The notes: generated from the sequence alone by a model not told the origin. A DNA stretch of 64,000 nucleotides from Acidobacteriota bacterium (GCA_039028635.1 JBCCHV010000013.1:1-64000), one strand, 5' to 3'. Counted from the first letter of the stretch, positions 26,415-36,265 are shown. A program made the numbers and translations.

Positions 26415-29400
26415 CGACGGTTTCCGACGGGGATTCTCTGCGGCGATGGCTCGAGGATCTGTTGGCGCGACCGGTCGCTGTCTTCTCCCTTTCTCTAGCA
26501 CTCTTCCTGGCCGGAATTCTGCTCGCTCGTCGGTTGCCAGTCGAGTGGTCTCCAAGCCTTGAGCTGCCAACGGTCAGTGTGACCACAGCGTGGCCCGGAG
26601 CCTCGGCTCGAGCGGTCGAAAGAGAGATAACTCTGCAGGTTGAGCGGGCCGTCCAGAGGGTGCCCTGGATTGCAGCCCTGGAGAGTGTTTCGGAGCCGGG
26701 CAGCTCGGTGGTGCGGGTCGAGGTCGCGAGCCTCGACAAGCTCGACCTCACGGTCGCAGAAATTGGCGAGCAGGTTGCGCGATTGCGTCCGATCCTGCCT
26801 CCCTGGGTCGTGCCCCGAGTCGACCGGGAAGCACCGGCCTCGGATCGTCAGCGGACTGGGTTCATGCGCTTGCAGCTAGTGGGCGGCGTGTCGGCTGTGG
26901 CGCTGCGCCGTTTGGCCGATGAGCGAATTGCTCCACCTCTGCTCAATCTTCCGGGCGTCAGTCGTGTGCGAGTCGAGGGTGGCGAAGAGCTGGAGCTCGG
27001 CATCGATCTCGATGCCGATCGACTCAATACCCACGGCCTCGCTGCGGAAACCGTCTCGCGGGTGCTGCGACGAGCCTTCGAGGAGCGTTCTTTCGGCACC
27101 TGGCGCCGTGAGGGAAGGGTAACCCTCCTCCAGGGCCGAGCCATGGAGCAGGCTGACGAGGTGGGAGAGCTGGTGGTTGCGCTCCAAGGAGAGACTCCGG
27201 TGCGCGTGCACGATCTCGGGCGGGTGAGGTTACGGCCGGCGGCGGCCGTCAGTCGGAGCCGGGTCAACGGACAGCCGGTCGTTTCGCTGCAAGTCGATCG
27301 TGCGGCAGGGAGTCATCTTCTCGAGACCGCTCGATCGGTACGTCGGAAAGCCGAGGAGCTGGTGGACACCCTTCCGGACCGGACGGTGGCGCTCTCGGTG
27401 GTTGAGGACCAGAGCGAGGACCTGCGTGCCGAGCTGACGGACCTGAAGTGGCGGGGAGCTGCCTCGTTGGTACTGGTCATCGCCGCCCTTTTTGTGATGT
27501 TACGGAGCCGTGGTGCGGTGTTGAGCGTGCTGCTCGCCGCCGCGCTGAGCCTGGCCCTCGCTCTCGGGATGCTGGGAGTCATCGGCCTGACTCTGAACTT
27601 GGTGACGCTGGCGGGTTTGGTGGTCATCTTCGGCTTGCTGGTCGACAACGCGGTGGTTGTGGTCGAGCAGTTCCAACGCCGCTTGCGCAGCCGGACGGGC
27701 GGTCTCGGCGCCCGGCAGCTCGCTTCCGCTCTGCGTGCTGTTGCTTTGCCGCTCGTCGCCGGAACCCTGTCTACGATCGCCCTGACGGCTCCTTTGGTCC
27801 TGCTCAGTGGCGACTGGCGCCAAGTCTTCTGGCCATTGGGTCTGCTGCTGGCTGCCATCCTCCTCCTTTCGCTTCCCGTGGCCTTTCTGTTGCTGCCGGT
27901 GTTGGGGCGTTGGCTGCACCTCGTTCCTTCCCGACGGAGGAGAGCCTGGCGCCTGCGCCGCGTCAGCCTTTTGCCCTACCGGCTGGCGGCCCGTTGGCCT
28001 CGCCTCACATTGATCGCGGTCGTTCTTTTCGTAGGCATTCCGTGGTGGCTGCTACCGCACAAGATCGAGCTCCCACCGTCGTTCGGTGAGGCGGAGGTCG
28101 CGGGGCAGCGGCGAGCGGCCCTCTACAACCGCACCCTCGGTCACCCTGCGGCGTTGCGGTTGCGCTCACATCTCGAAGCCGGAACCGGAGGCTTGATTCG
28201 GCCGCTGTGGAGGGCGATGACGAGGAGCGGACGAGGCCGCTCGCTGCCGGTACCGTCCACCCTCGTCGTGCGGGTTCGATTGCCGGCGGGTGCCGGCATC
28301 GATCGCGCCGATGAGCTGATTCGACAGTTCGAGGAGCTGGCCCTAGAGTCGTCGTCGGTCGAACGTTCCTTGGTCACGGTGCGCGATTCGTCGGCCACTC
28401 AGCGCTCGGTATGGCGCTCCGGGGCTCTCGAGACGGCAGGTCCGTTTCGACTGCGTGAGCGGATGATCGACCGTGCGACTCGGGTGACCGGAGCGCGTGT
28501 CGACATCCGAGGACTGACCCGTGAGGGCTTCACCAGTGGAGGCGGACGGGACGCGGTGCCTTTTCTCTTGGCGGCATCGGGGCCCAGCTTCGAGGATCTC
28601 GAGGCTTGCCTCGAGGATTTTTCGGCCCAGTTGCTGAAGCATCCGAGGATCAGCCATGTCGAGCTTCATGCGGACCGTGTAGGGCGTTCATTGAACCGGC
28701 AGGTCGTGGCGCTTCAGCCGCGCTGGGAATCCATGGAGCGCTGGCGCATCGACACCGAGTCCTTGGCCGAGGCGCTCCGTTCGCGGATCGCGACTGCGAT
28801 GCCCAGCCTCTATGCCGATTTCGACCGCTGGCAACGGCTCCCGGTGAGAATCTCCGTCGGCAATCGCGAAGTCCCCGAGCTCGATTCCCTGATGGCAACT
28901 GCAGTCCGCAACAGCGACAATCTTGCGTTGCCCTTGAAGGAGCTGACGCGACCCGGGATCGAGTCGCGGTCCGCGGTCATCGAGCGCACCAACCAACAGT
29001 ACGTTCGGCACCTGACGGTGAGCTTTCGCGGCCCTCTGCATCTCGGGAGCGAAGTTATCGACCGGCAGCTCGCGACGTTCCGTGCTCCACCGACGATTCA
29101 GCTTCGACGCACGGATCTGACTTCTTACCAGCTCACCTCGCCTCGCCTCATGCTGATCCTGCTCTTGGTCACGACCGGAGTCATCTTTCTGGTCATTGCC
29201 GCGGCCTGCGAGTCATGGTCCCTGGCCGCCCTCGCGGTTGTTACCCTACCGGTCGCCCTGGCCGGGGCAGGGGTTGCTTTCTCGGGTCCGTTTGCCCTGA
29301 GCTTCGGTGAAGGCGCCTTCATCGGCCTCCTTCTGCTACTCGGCATCAGTGTCAACGACCACATTCTGATGGCGGCGCGCTACCGTTCCTTGGAGCGCCG

Positions 29401-29647
29401 CCGGCCAAACCTGGAGCCGCGCCGACGAGTGCTCTTGGCCCTTTCGCAGCGCTTGCGACCGATGTGGACCACGACCGCGACGACCCTTGCCGGGCTGCTG
29501 CCTTTGCTGGTGGCAGTGGGCGGCGACAGCGGTCGTTTTTGGCAGGCCATGGCCTTGACCGTGACTTTCGGGTTGCTGGCATCGACCGCCCTCGGTCCGC
29601 TGATCCCAGTCGCTTGGTTTTCCTGGCGAAGGCGCTCTGCGGGTTGA
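26411..29647 (+). CDS. RND efflux pump, second of a tandem pair
   Basis: 1078 residues from a GTG that overlaps the first pump's TGA (GTGA). It has the same 12-helix layout: TM1 RPVAVFSLSLALFLAGILLA, TM4 with GLLVDNAVVVVEQ (Asp then Asn), and TM10 with LLLLGISVNDHILMAARY. The TM10 lysine of the first pump is replaced by Met or His here, so the proton relay is altered. It may be a structural or partner subunit of a heteromeric pump. This gene ends the operon; no terminator is evident before the repeat element at 29822. Confidence 0.9.
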   Translation: MTTVSDGDSLRRWLEDLLARPVAVFSLSLALFLAGILLARRLPVEWSPSLELPTVSVTTAWPGASARAVEREITLQVERAVQRVPWIAALESVSEPGSSVVRVEVASLDKLDLTVAEIGEQVARLRPILPPWVVPRVDREAPASDRQRTGFMRLQLVGGVSAVALRRLADERIAPPLLNLPGVSRVRVEGGEELELGIDLDADRLNTHGLAAETVSRVLRRAFEERSFGTWRREGRVTLLQGRAMEQADEVGELVVALQGETPVRVHDLGRVRLRPAAAVSRSRVNGQPVVSLQVDRAAGSHLLETARSVRRKAEELVDTLPDRTVALSVVEDQSEDLRAELTDLKWRGAASLVLVIAALFVMLRSRGAVLSVLLAAALSLALALGMLGVIGLTLNLVTLAGLVVIFGLLVDNAVVVVEQFQRRLRSRTGGLGARQLASALRAVALPLVAGTLSTIALTAPLVLLSGDWRQVFWPLGLLLAAILLLSLPVAFLLLPVLGRWLHLVPSRRRRAWRLRRVSLLPYRLAARWPRLTLIAVVLFVGIPWWLLPHKIELPPSFGEAEVAGQRRAALYNRTLGHPAALRLRSHLEAGTGGLIRPLWRAMTRSGRGRSLPVPSTLVVRVRLPAGAGIDRADELIRQFEELALESSSVERSLVTVRDSSATQRSVWRSGALETAGPFRLRERMIDRATRVTGARVDIRGLTREGFTSGGGRDAVPFLLAASGPSFEDLEACLEDFSAQLLKHPRISHVELHADRVGRSLNRQVVALQPRWESMERWRIDTESLAEALRSRIATAMPSLYADFDRWQRLPVRISVGNREVPELDSLMATAVRNSDNLALPLKELTRPGIESRSAVIERTNQQYVRHLTVSFRGPLHLGSEVIDRQLATFRAPPTIQLRRTDLTSYQLTSPRLMLILLLVTTGVIFLVIAAACESWSLAALAVVTLPVALAGAGVAFSGPFALSFGEGAFIGLLLLLGISVNDHILMAARYRSLERRRPNLEPRRRVLLALSQRLRPMWTTTATTLAGLLPLLVAVGGDSGRFWQAMALTVTFGLLASTALGPLIPVAWFSWRRRSAG

Positions 29648-29821
29648 TGGTCCGCCGCCATCTCTGGCGGGCCTCGGTGGCTGCTTCCCCGCTCGAGCAC
29701 TCTAGCTTCAGTGAATGGACTACATGCCCGAGAAACTGAAGCTTCATCCGAGGTTTCTGACTCTCGCGATGCGCGTTTCCAGGAACCTTCGTTCGTCGAG
29801 AAGTCTGGTGAGGAAGTCGCT

Positions 29822-30005
29822 CTAGCCCGCCCTTCTCACGAGCTTTCCGCTGCGTGTCCGTATGTCCCGGAATCTGCTGCGTTATCCGTCGCCTGCTCTC
29901 CTCGCAGTACGTCGAGTACGGCGGCGTCGTGGCAGCGACGGATGCCTTGCATCTTCAAGAACCTACGGCCTCTCGCCAGGAAACCTCGTGAGAAGGCCGG
30001 GCTAG
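29822..30005. repeat. dispersed repeat, family 2, copy 1
   Basis: A 184-bp element with terminal inverted repeats: CTAGCCCGCCCTTCTCACGAG at the left and its near complement at the right. It shares the core GCTGCGTTATCCGTC and the pattern TATGTCCC...TGCTGCG with a second copy at 54837-54982. It lies in the 410-bp gene-free gap between the RND pump and the convergent copper operon. Both ends carry CTAG, as family 1 does. No coding capacity is evident. Confidence 0.75.
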
Positions 30006-30057
30006 GAGAGGTCTTGTAGGGCGAATCGGGTTGGCCCGGGAGGAGTCTTCCTGGGGC

Positions 30058-33000
30058 TCACCTTTCGCTTCGGTGAGCCAGCTGATCCTCATCGAGCCCG
30101 CGGCTGCGCCACAGGAAGTAGAGCACCGGAAACAGGAAAAGGATGGCGGCGAAGCTGGTGAAGACGCCGCCGACCATCGGCGCGGCGATGCGCCGCATGA
30201 CGTCGGAGCCGGTGCCGGTGGCCCACAGGATGGGCACCAGGGAGCAGAAGGTGGCGGCGACGGTCATCATCTTCGGGCGCAGGCGGCGGACGGCGCCGTG
30301 GTCGACGGCCTCGAGGAGGTGCCTGCGGTGGGCCATCTTGCCGTCTTGGCGCCAACGCTCGTAGGCGAGGTCGAGGTAGAGCAGCATGACGACGCCGTTC
30401 TCCGCCGCCAGGCCGGCCAGTGCGATGACACCGACGATCGCCGCCACCGACCAGTTGTAGCCCAGCAGATCCATCAGCCAGACGGAGCCGACGAGGGAGA
30501 AGGGCAGGGCGGTCAGCACCAGGGCGGTCTTGGTGAGGGAGCGGGTGTGCAGATAGAGAATGGCGAAGATCAGCAAGAGGGTGACCGGAATGATCAGGGC
30601 GAGGCGGGCGCGGGCCCGCTCCATGGACTCGAACTGGCCGGACCAGTAGAGGGTGTAGCCGGGGGGCAGCTCGACCTGTCGGGCAACCTCCTGGCGCGCC
30701 TGCTCGACCCAGGTGCCGATGTCGACGCCGCGCAGGTCGACGTAGACCCAGGCGTTGGGCCGCGCCCCTTCGGATTTGATGCTCGGTGGGCCGTCTCGCA
30801 GCTCGAGGCGGGCCACTTGCCGCAGCGGCACTTGGCCGCCGTTCGGGGTCGCCACCAGGATCTCGCCGAGGGCTTCGGGGGTGTCCCGTAGCTCGCGCGG
30901 ATAGCGCAGGTTGATGGGATAGCGCTCGAGGCCCTCCACCGTCCAGGAAATGTTGCGGCCGCCGACGGCGGAGGCGATGACGTCCTGGATGTCGCCCACC
31001 CGCAGGCCGAAGCGCGCCGCCGCGGCGCGGTCGATCTCGAAGTCGAGGTAGCTGCCGCCCATCACCCGCTCGGCGTAGGCAGACAGGGTGCCCGGCAGCG
31101 GTTTGACGACCTGTTCGACCTGCGCCGCCAGTCGTTCCAGGGTGGCGAGATCGGAGCCGCCGATCTTGATGCCGACAGGAGTTCGAATTCCCGTCGACAG
31201 CATGTCGAGGCGGGTCTTGATCGGCATGGTCCAGGCATTGGTCAGGCCCGGAATCTGGACTGCCCGATCCATCTCGGCGATCAGCTCGTCGCGCGTCAGG
31301 CCCGGTCGCCAGTCCTCCGGATCCTTGAGCGCGATGGTGGTTTCGATCATCGACAGGGGGGCCGGGTCGGTGGCGGTCTCGGCGCGACCGACCTTGCCGA
31401 AGACGGACTCGACTTCCGGAAAGGTGCGCAGGATCTTGTCCGTCTGCTGCAGAATCTCGCGCGCTTTGGTGATCGACAGGCCGGGCAGGGTGGTCGGCAT
31501 GTAGAGCAGATCGCCCTCCCATAGGGGCGGCATGAACTCGGAGCCGATGCGCGACAGGGGCACGGCGGTCACCAGCAGGAGGGCGACCATCGCCAGCACC
31601 ACCAGCCAACGACCGCGCAGGGCGAGGCGCAGGAGCGGGCGGTAGACGGCGGCGAGCAGGCGCGACACCGGGTGCTGGGCCTCGCTGCGAATACGGCCGC
31701 GCACGAACCACAGCATGAGCACTGGTACGACCGTGACGGCGAGGAGGGCGGCCATCGCCATGGTGTAGGTCTTGGTGAAGGCCAGGGGCTTGAAGAGGCG
31801 CCCCTCTTGGGCTTCGAGGGCGAACACTGGCAAGAAGGACAGGGTGATGATGAGGAGAGTGAAGAAGAGGGTCGGACCGACCTCTTGGGCGGCGCGCCGG
31901 ATGATCTCGAAATGGGGCGTGTCCAGACCCTGGCGCTGGGCCCGTTCGAGGTGCTTGTGGGCGTTCTCCACCATGATGATGGCGGCGTCCACCAGCACGC
32001 CGATGGAGATCGCGATGCCGCCCAGGGACATGATGTTGGCTCCCAGGCCCTGCAGGTGCATGAGGACGAAGGCGAGCAGGATGGAGAGGGGAATGGAGAC
32101 GATCGCCACTAGCGCCGAGCGCAGGTGGAAGAGGAAGATCATGCACACCAGGGCGACGATGAGGAGCTCTTCGAGGAGGGTTTCGCGCAGCGTGTCGATG
32201 GCGCGGTCGATCAGGCCGCTGCGGTCGTAGGCCACCGCGATCTCGACGTCATCGGGGAGGCCTTCCCGGAGCTCGGCGAGGCGGTCCTTGACCCGCGCGA
32301 TGGTGCGGCGAGTGTCGGCACCGGCACGCACCACCACGATGCCGCCGACGGTTTCGCCTTCGCCGTTCCAGTCCGCCAGGCCGCGCCGCATTTCCGGCCC
32401 GAGGGTGACGCGGGCGACGTCCCGCAGCAGCACCGGTACGCCGCCGGGGCCGCTGGTGAGAACGATGCTCTCGAGGTCGCCGACGGCGCGCACGTAGCCC
32501 TTGCCGCGCACCATGAACTCGCGCTCGGCCATCTCCACCAGGCGACCGCCGACGTCGAGATTGGAGCGCTGGATCGCCTGCTCGATGCTCGCCAGACTGA
32601 TGCCGTAGGCGCGCAGCCGGATGGGGTCGACCTCGACCTGGTACTGGCGCACGAAGCCGCCGATGGAGGCCACCTCGGCGACTCCCTCGACGGCGGCCAG
32701 GCCGTACTGCAGGTACCAGTCCTGCAGGCTGCGCAGCTCGGCAAGGGAGCGCTGCGGGGAGTTGAGGACGTACATGAAGGCCCAGCCGACGCCGCTGGCG
32801 TCGGGTCCGAGCTGGGGCGTGACGCCGGGCGGCAGCTCGGGAGTCAGGGCCGAAACGTACTCGAGCACCCGGGAGCGCGCCCAGTAGAGGTCGGTGCCGT
32901 CTTCGAACAGCAGATAGACGAAGGAGTAGCCGAAGAAGGAGTAGCCCCGCACCACCTTGGCGCCGGGCACCGCCAGCATTTTCGAGGTGATCGGGTAGGT

Positions 33001-33195
33001 CACCTGGTCCTCGACCACCTCCGGCGCCTGGCCCGGGAACTCGGTGTAGAGGATGACCTGGACGTCGGAGAGGTCCGGGATCGCGTCGACGCGCATCTCG
33101 CGCATCGACCAGACGCCACCGAGGACGATCAGGACCACCGCCAGCAGAACCAGGACGCGGTTGTCGAGGGACCAGGAGATCAGTCGGTCGAGCAT
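30058..33195 (-). CDS. cusA: copper/silver RND efflux pump, CusA-like
   Basis: 1045 residues. It has features of the heavy-metal RND subfamily: RVDAIPDLSDVQVILYTEFPG near the N-terminus, VRGYSFFGYSFVYLLFEDGTDLYWARSRVLEYV, and TM4 GGIAISIGVLVDAAIIMVENA with Asp-Ala-Ala. These are typical of CusA rather than the multidrug type. The substrate is probably Cu(I)/Ag(I) exported from the periplasm or cytoplasm. It is the last gene of a four-gene operon with its adaptor, channel and a small Cys/Met-rich protein. The Cus assignment rests on sequence type and context; CzcA-like substrates are a less likely alternative. Confidence 0.93.
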   Translation of the reverse strand: MLDRLISWSLDNRVLVLLAVVLIVLGGVWSMREMRVDAIPDLSDVQVILYTEFPGQAPEVVEDQVTYPITSKMLAVPGAKVVRGYSFFGYSFVYLLFEDGTDLYWARSRVLEYVSALTPELPPGVTPQLGPDASGVGWAFMYVLNSPQRSLAELRSLQDWYLQYGLAAVEGVAEVASIGGFVRQYQVEVDPIRLRAYGISLASIEQAIQRSNLDVGGRLVEMAEREFMVRGKGYVRAVGDLESIVLTSGPGGVPVLLRDVARVTLGPEMRRGLADWNGEGETVGGIVVVRAGADTRRTIARVKDRLAELREGLPDDVEIAVAYDRSGLIDRAIDTLRETLLEELLIVALVCMIFLFHLRSALVAIVSIPLSILLAFVLMHLQGLGANIMSLGGIAISIGVLVDAAIIMVENAHKHLERAQRQGLDTPHFEIIRRAAQEVGPTLFFTLLIITLSFLPVFALEAQEGRLFKPLAFTKTYTMAMAALLAVTVVPVLMLWFVRGRIRSEAQHPVSRLLAAVYRPLLRLALRGRWLVVLAMVALLLVTAVPLSRIGSEFMPPLWEGDLLYMPTTLPGLSITKAREILQQTDKILRTFPEVESVFGKVGRAETATDPAPLSMIETTIALKDPEDWRPGLTRDELIAEMDRAVQIPGLTNAWTMPIKTRLDMLSTGIRTPVGIKIGGSDLATLERLAAQVEQVVKPLPGTLSAYAERVMGGSYLDFEIDRAAAARFGLRVGDIQDVIASAVGGRNISWTVEGLERYPINLRYPRELRDTPEALGEILVATPNGGQVPLRQVARLELRDGPPSIKSEGARPNAWVYVDLRGVDIGTWVEQARQEVARQVELPPGYTLYWSGQFESMERARARLALIIPVTLLLIFAILYLHTRSLTKTALVLTALPFSLVGSVWLMDLLGYNWSVAAIVGVIALAGLAAENGVVMLLYLDLAYERWRQDGKMAHRRHLLEAVDHGAVRRLRPKMMTVAATFCSLVPILWATGTGSDVMRRIAAPMVGGVFTSFAAILFLFPVLYFLWRSRGLDEDQLAHRSER

Positions 33196-33211
33196 GGTTT
33201 CGCTCCGGCGC

Positions 33212-34801
33212 TCAAGGAAGCGAGTCGGTCGGGCCGTGGTGGTGGCCGGCGTGGTTGTCGACGGGATCCTCGCCGGTCGGGGTGGGCGAATGGACGTGCT
33301 CGGAGTGACTCTCGCCGGGGTCGGCGGGCGCCATGGTGAGGCCTTCCGGTGCAGACTCGGAGGCCATCGCCGACGCGGAAGAGCTCTGGGCGGTCGCCAT
33401 CTTCTGGATCGCCTCGCGCAGGGTCGACTCGGAGTCGAGGAGGAACTGTGCCGAGGTCACCACCTGGTCGCCTGCCTCGAGGCCCGAGAGGACCTCGGCG
33501 AAGCCTTCCGCCTCGCGGCCGAGGACCACTTCCCGAGGCGCGAATCGTCCCTCCCCCTGGGCCACCACCACGACGTTGCGGCGGCCGGTTCGCAGCACCG
33601 CCGGCAGCGGCACGGCGATGGTGTCGCGCACTTCCACTGGTTGCAGCTCGACGGTGGCGTACATGCCCTTGCGCAAACGGCCGTCGCGGTTGGGAATTTC
33701 GATCATGGCGCGCACCGTGCGGGTGGTTTCGGAGAGGGCCGGCTCGAGGAACCGCACCCGGCCGCGAAAGGTCTCGCCCGGGAAGTAAGACAGGGTGATC
33801 TCCGCCGGACTGCCCTCGCGGACCGCGGCGAGCTGGTCTTCGAACAGCTCCACCGACAGCCACAGGCTCGACAGGTCGGCGATATGGAAGAGCTCCATGC
33901 CGGGCTCGACGGCCATCCCGTCGAGGCCCGGCACGCGCTTCATTACCAGCCCGCCGGCGGGAGCGGCCACCTCGAGGGTGCGGAACACTTCGCCGGTCTC
34001 CTCGAGGCGGGCGATCTGCTCCGGGGTGACGTCCCAGTAGCCGAGCCGAATCCGCGCCGACTCGACCAGCGACTCGGCGCGCCGTCGGGCGTCGCTCGGC
34101 GCCCCTTCCATCTCGCGGGCGAACTCGAGGGCCGAGAGCAGCTCCTGTTCCGTTTGCACCAGCTCCGGCGAGTAGATTTCGAACAGCGGCTGGCCGCGTC
34201 GCACCTGCTCGCCAACGTAGTTGACGAAGACCTTCTCGACCCAGCCCGAGTACTTGGTCGTCACCGTCACCATGCGCTGCTGGTCGAACTCGAGGTAGCC
34301 GACGGTGCGCAGGCTGCGGGTGAGGTCACGACGCGCGATGGGTGCGGTGCGAACGTTCATGTTCTGCACCACCGCGGGATCGATGCGCACGACATTGCCG
34401 TCAGCCGGGTCGTCGCTTTGGTCGGCGTAGACCGGTACATAGGGCATGCCCATGGAGTCCTCGGCGGGTACTGGAGAGGTGATCGTCGGATCCATCGGGT
34501 TGCGGAAGTAGAGGATCTCTCGCTCTCCCTCGGTCGTCGGAGCGGCGCTGCGGCGCGGCGTCAGGTCCATGCCGCAGATCGGGCACTGGCCGGGACCGCT
34601 CTCGGCCACCTGCGGGTGCATGCCGCAGGTCCACACGTCGTGCTCCCCATGGTCGTGATGGTCGCCCTCGTGGATGGCGTTCGAAGCCGTTGGATGGGGG
34701 CCAAATGGGAGGAAGCGGGCGAGGAAAACGCCGGCGACGAGGGCGATCACCACGGCGGCGATCCAGGGCAGGGGAAAACGACTCGAAGCTGGCGAGCTCA
34801 T
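33212..34801 (-). CDS. cusB: copper/silver RND adaptor, CusB-like, with metal-binding domain
   Basis: 529 residues. TM anchor at about 12-33, then a His-rich stretch (HEGDHHDHGEHD) and a heavy-metal-binding domain at 56-82 (WTCGMHPQVAESGPGQCPICGMD). Barrel, lipoyl and hairpin segments follow (GWVEKVFVNYVGEQVRRGQPLFEIYSPEL). The C-terminal tail is again His-rich (SHSEHVHSPTPTG...HAGHHHG). The added metal domain is common in adaptors that deliver Cu(I) to CusA. The start ATGA overlaps the stop of the channel gene, and the pump gene begins 16 bases after its stop. Binding of periplasmic copper by the His/Cys sites is inferred. Confidence 0.93.
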   Translation of the reverse strand: MSSPASSRFPLPWIAAVVIALVAGVFLARFLPFGPHPTASNAIHEGDHHDHGEHDVWTCGMHPQVAESGPGQCPICGMDLTPRRSAAPTTEGEREILYFRNPMDPTITSPVPAEDSMGMPYVPVYADQSDDPADGNVVRIDPAVVQNMNVRTAPIARRDLTRSLRTVGYLEFDQQRMVTVTTKYSGWVEKVFVNYVGEQVRRGQPLFEIYSPELVQTEQELLSALEFAREMEGAPSDARRRAESLVESARIRLGYWDVTPEQIARLEETGEVFRTLEVAAPAGGLVMKRVPGLDGMAVEPGMELFHIADLSSLWLSVELFEDQLAAVREGSPAEITLSYFPGETFRGRVRFLEPALSETTRTVRAMIEIPNRDGRLRKGMYATVELQPVEVRDTIAVPLPAVLRTGRRNVVVVAQGEGRFAPREVVLGREAEGFAEVLSGLEAGDQVVTSAQFLLDSESTLREAIQKMATAQSSSASAMASESAPEGLTMAPADPGESHSEHVHSPTPTGEDPVDNHAGHHHGPTDSLP

Positions 34802-36192
34802 GGTGAAACCTCGCGGAGAAAGTCGCTCGCCGGAGCGGCGACGGCACGTTCGAGCTCCGCCCAGCCATTGGCGAGGTCGGTGCGGGTGCGTTCGGCGGCG
34901 ATTCGGACTTCGAACAGGACGACCTCGGCGTCGAGCAGGTCGATGGCATTGAGGTGACCCAGGCTGTAGGCCGACTCGGCCGAGCGCAGCGCTTCGCGAG
35001 CCTGTTTGAGGAGGACGCCGTCGAGCAGCTCGAGGTGCTGCTCGAGCAACGGCAAGCGGGTGGTCCAGTCACCGAGGGCGCGGTCGATTTCGGCTTCCAA
35101 GGCCCGGCGTTCGGCTTCGAGGGCGGAACGTCTGCTTTGCGATTCGGCCACTTCGGCGGTGAGCTTGTGACGCCACACCGGCAGGGCGACGGCACCGCTG
35201 AGGGCCAGGACGTCGTCGCCGTTGTCCGGCGGTGGCATGAGGCGCCCTGGGCGGTCGCGGCGTTTCTCGACGACTCTGTAGGAGAGGCCGAGGTCGAGAT
35301 CTGGTTGGCGGTTCTTCGTCGCCAGCTCGAGATGGGCGTCGGCAGCCGCGAGACGGGCTGCCAGAGCGGTCATTTCGGGCCGCTTGAGGCGCGCGAGGGA
35401 GGCCAGGCCGGTGGCCGTCAGGTGGCTCGTCGACGGGCTTTCCGGTGGGGTGGTGACGAGGGTGCCGGCGGGGCGGTCGCGCAGCGCGTTGAGGTGGGCG
35501 AGGCGGGCGCCGTGCTGCTCTCGGATCTCGAGCAGGCGGGTGTCGATTTGGGTGATCTGGGCCTGAATTCGGACACTCTCCTGCTGCAGGCCGGTGCCGG
35601 CGGCGTAGCGTGCCTGGGCCGCCTGCTCGTAGCGCGCCAGGGTGATGCGCTCACCTTCGACGATGCGCTCGGAGGCGGCCAGGAAAGCGAGCTCGTGGTT
35701 GAGGCGCCGGACCTTGGTCAGCAGGTCGAGACGCAGCGCTTCGATGTCGTGCTCGAGGGCGGCGGCCTGTGCCAGGGCGGCGCGCTCGCGTAATCGGAGC
35801 TTGCCGAACCACGGCAGCTTCTGTTGCAGCGAGAGGGTGAGTCGCTGTGGTCCGGTGCGCGTTTCCGGGGGCAGCAGAAAGAGGCTGAGGGCAGCCACCG
35901 GATCCGGCAACGCCGCCACCTGCGGAGCCCGGGCGGCGGCCGCTGCGGCTTGGTGGCGGGCGCGAGCAATCTGCGGATTTCGCGCCAGCACGTCACTGCC
36001 GAGCGCCCGCAGGCCCTCCGAGGGTAGGGAAGCCAACAGGGCTCGAGCCGGCGACGGGGCGGGCGCTGAGGAGAGCGACGGACTCTCCGGCGAGGCCGGC
36101 TGGGCCAGGCCGGGAACGGTGAAGCTGGCGGTCGCGAGGGCGAGACCGAGGGCCCGGCGGCGAAGCGGCCGGGAAACGAGCTGGGCAATCAA
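34798..36192 (-). CDS. cusC: outer-membrane efflux channel, CusC/TolC-like
   Basis: 464 residues from a TTG (LIAQLVSRP) with a strong AAGGAG upstream. A signal peptide (RALGLALATASFTVPGLAQ) precedes two long alpha-helical coiled-coil repeats typical of outer membrane efflux proteins (NPQIARARHQAAAAAARAPQ and RPEMTALAARLAAADAHLEL). No lipobox is visible after the signal. The gene overlaps the adaptor by four bases. It would complete a tripartite copper pump with the adaptor and CusA-like protein. Confidence 0.92.
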   Translation of the reverse strand: MIAQLVSRPLRRRALGLALATASFTVPGLAQPASPESPSLSSAPAPSPARALLASLPSEGLRALGSDVLARNPQIARARHQAAAAAARAPQVAALPDPVAALSLFLLPPETRTGPQRLTLSLQQKLPWFGKLRLRERAALAQAAALEHDIEALRLDLLTKVRRLNHELAFLAASERIVEGERITLARYEQAAQARYAAGTGLQQESVRIQAQITQIDTRLLEIREQHGARLAHLNALRDRPAGTLVTTPPESPSTSHLTATGLASLARLKRPEMTALAARLAAADAHLELATKNRQPDLDLGLSYRVVEKRRDRPGRLMPPPDNGDDVLALSGAVALPVWRHKLTAEVAESQSRRSALEAERRALEAEIDRALGDWTTRLPLLEQHLELLDGVLLKQAREALRSAESAYSLGHLNAIDLLDAEVVLFEVRIAAERTRTDLANGWAELERAVAAPASDFLREVSP

Positions 36193-36265
36193 GACGAGAC
36201 TCCTTTCGGGTAGACGTCAGCACGCGCCGGGAATCCGGCGCGGTCGAGCTACGACGAATGAAGTC

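Noticed and set aside
22109-29647. Calling the tandem RND system a multidrug pump with known substrates
   Set aside because: Sequence alone gives the family but not the substrate, and the operon partners are atypical for multidrug pumps.
30089-32146. A 685-codon minus-strand frame inside the cusA-like gene
   Set aside because: It is a shifted frame rich in Arg, Pro and His, with no domain; the CusA frame is certain.
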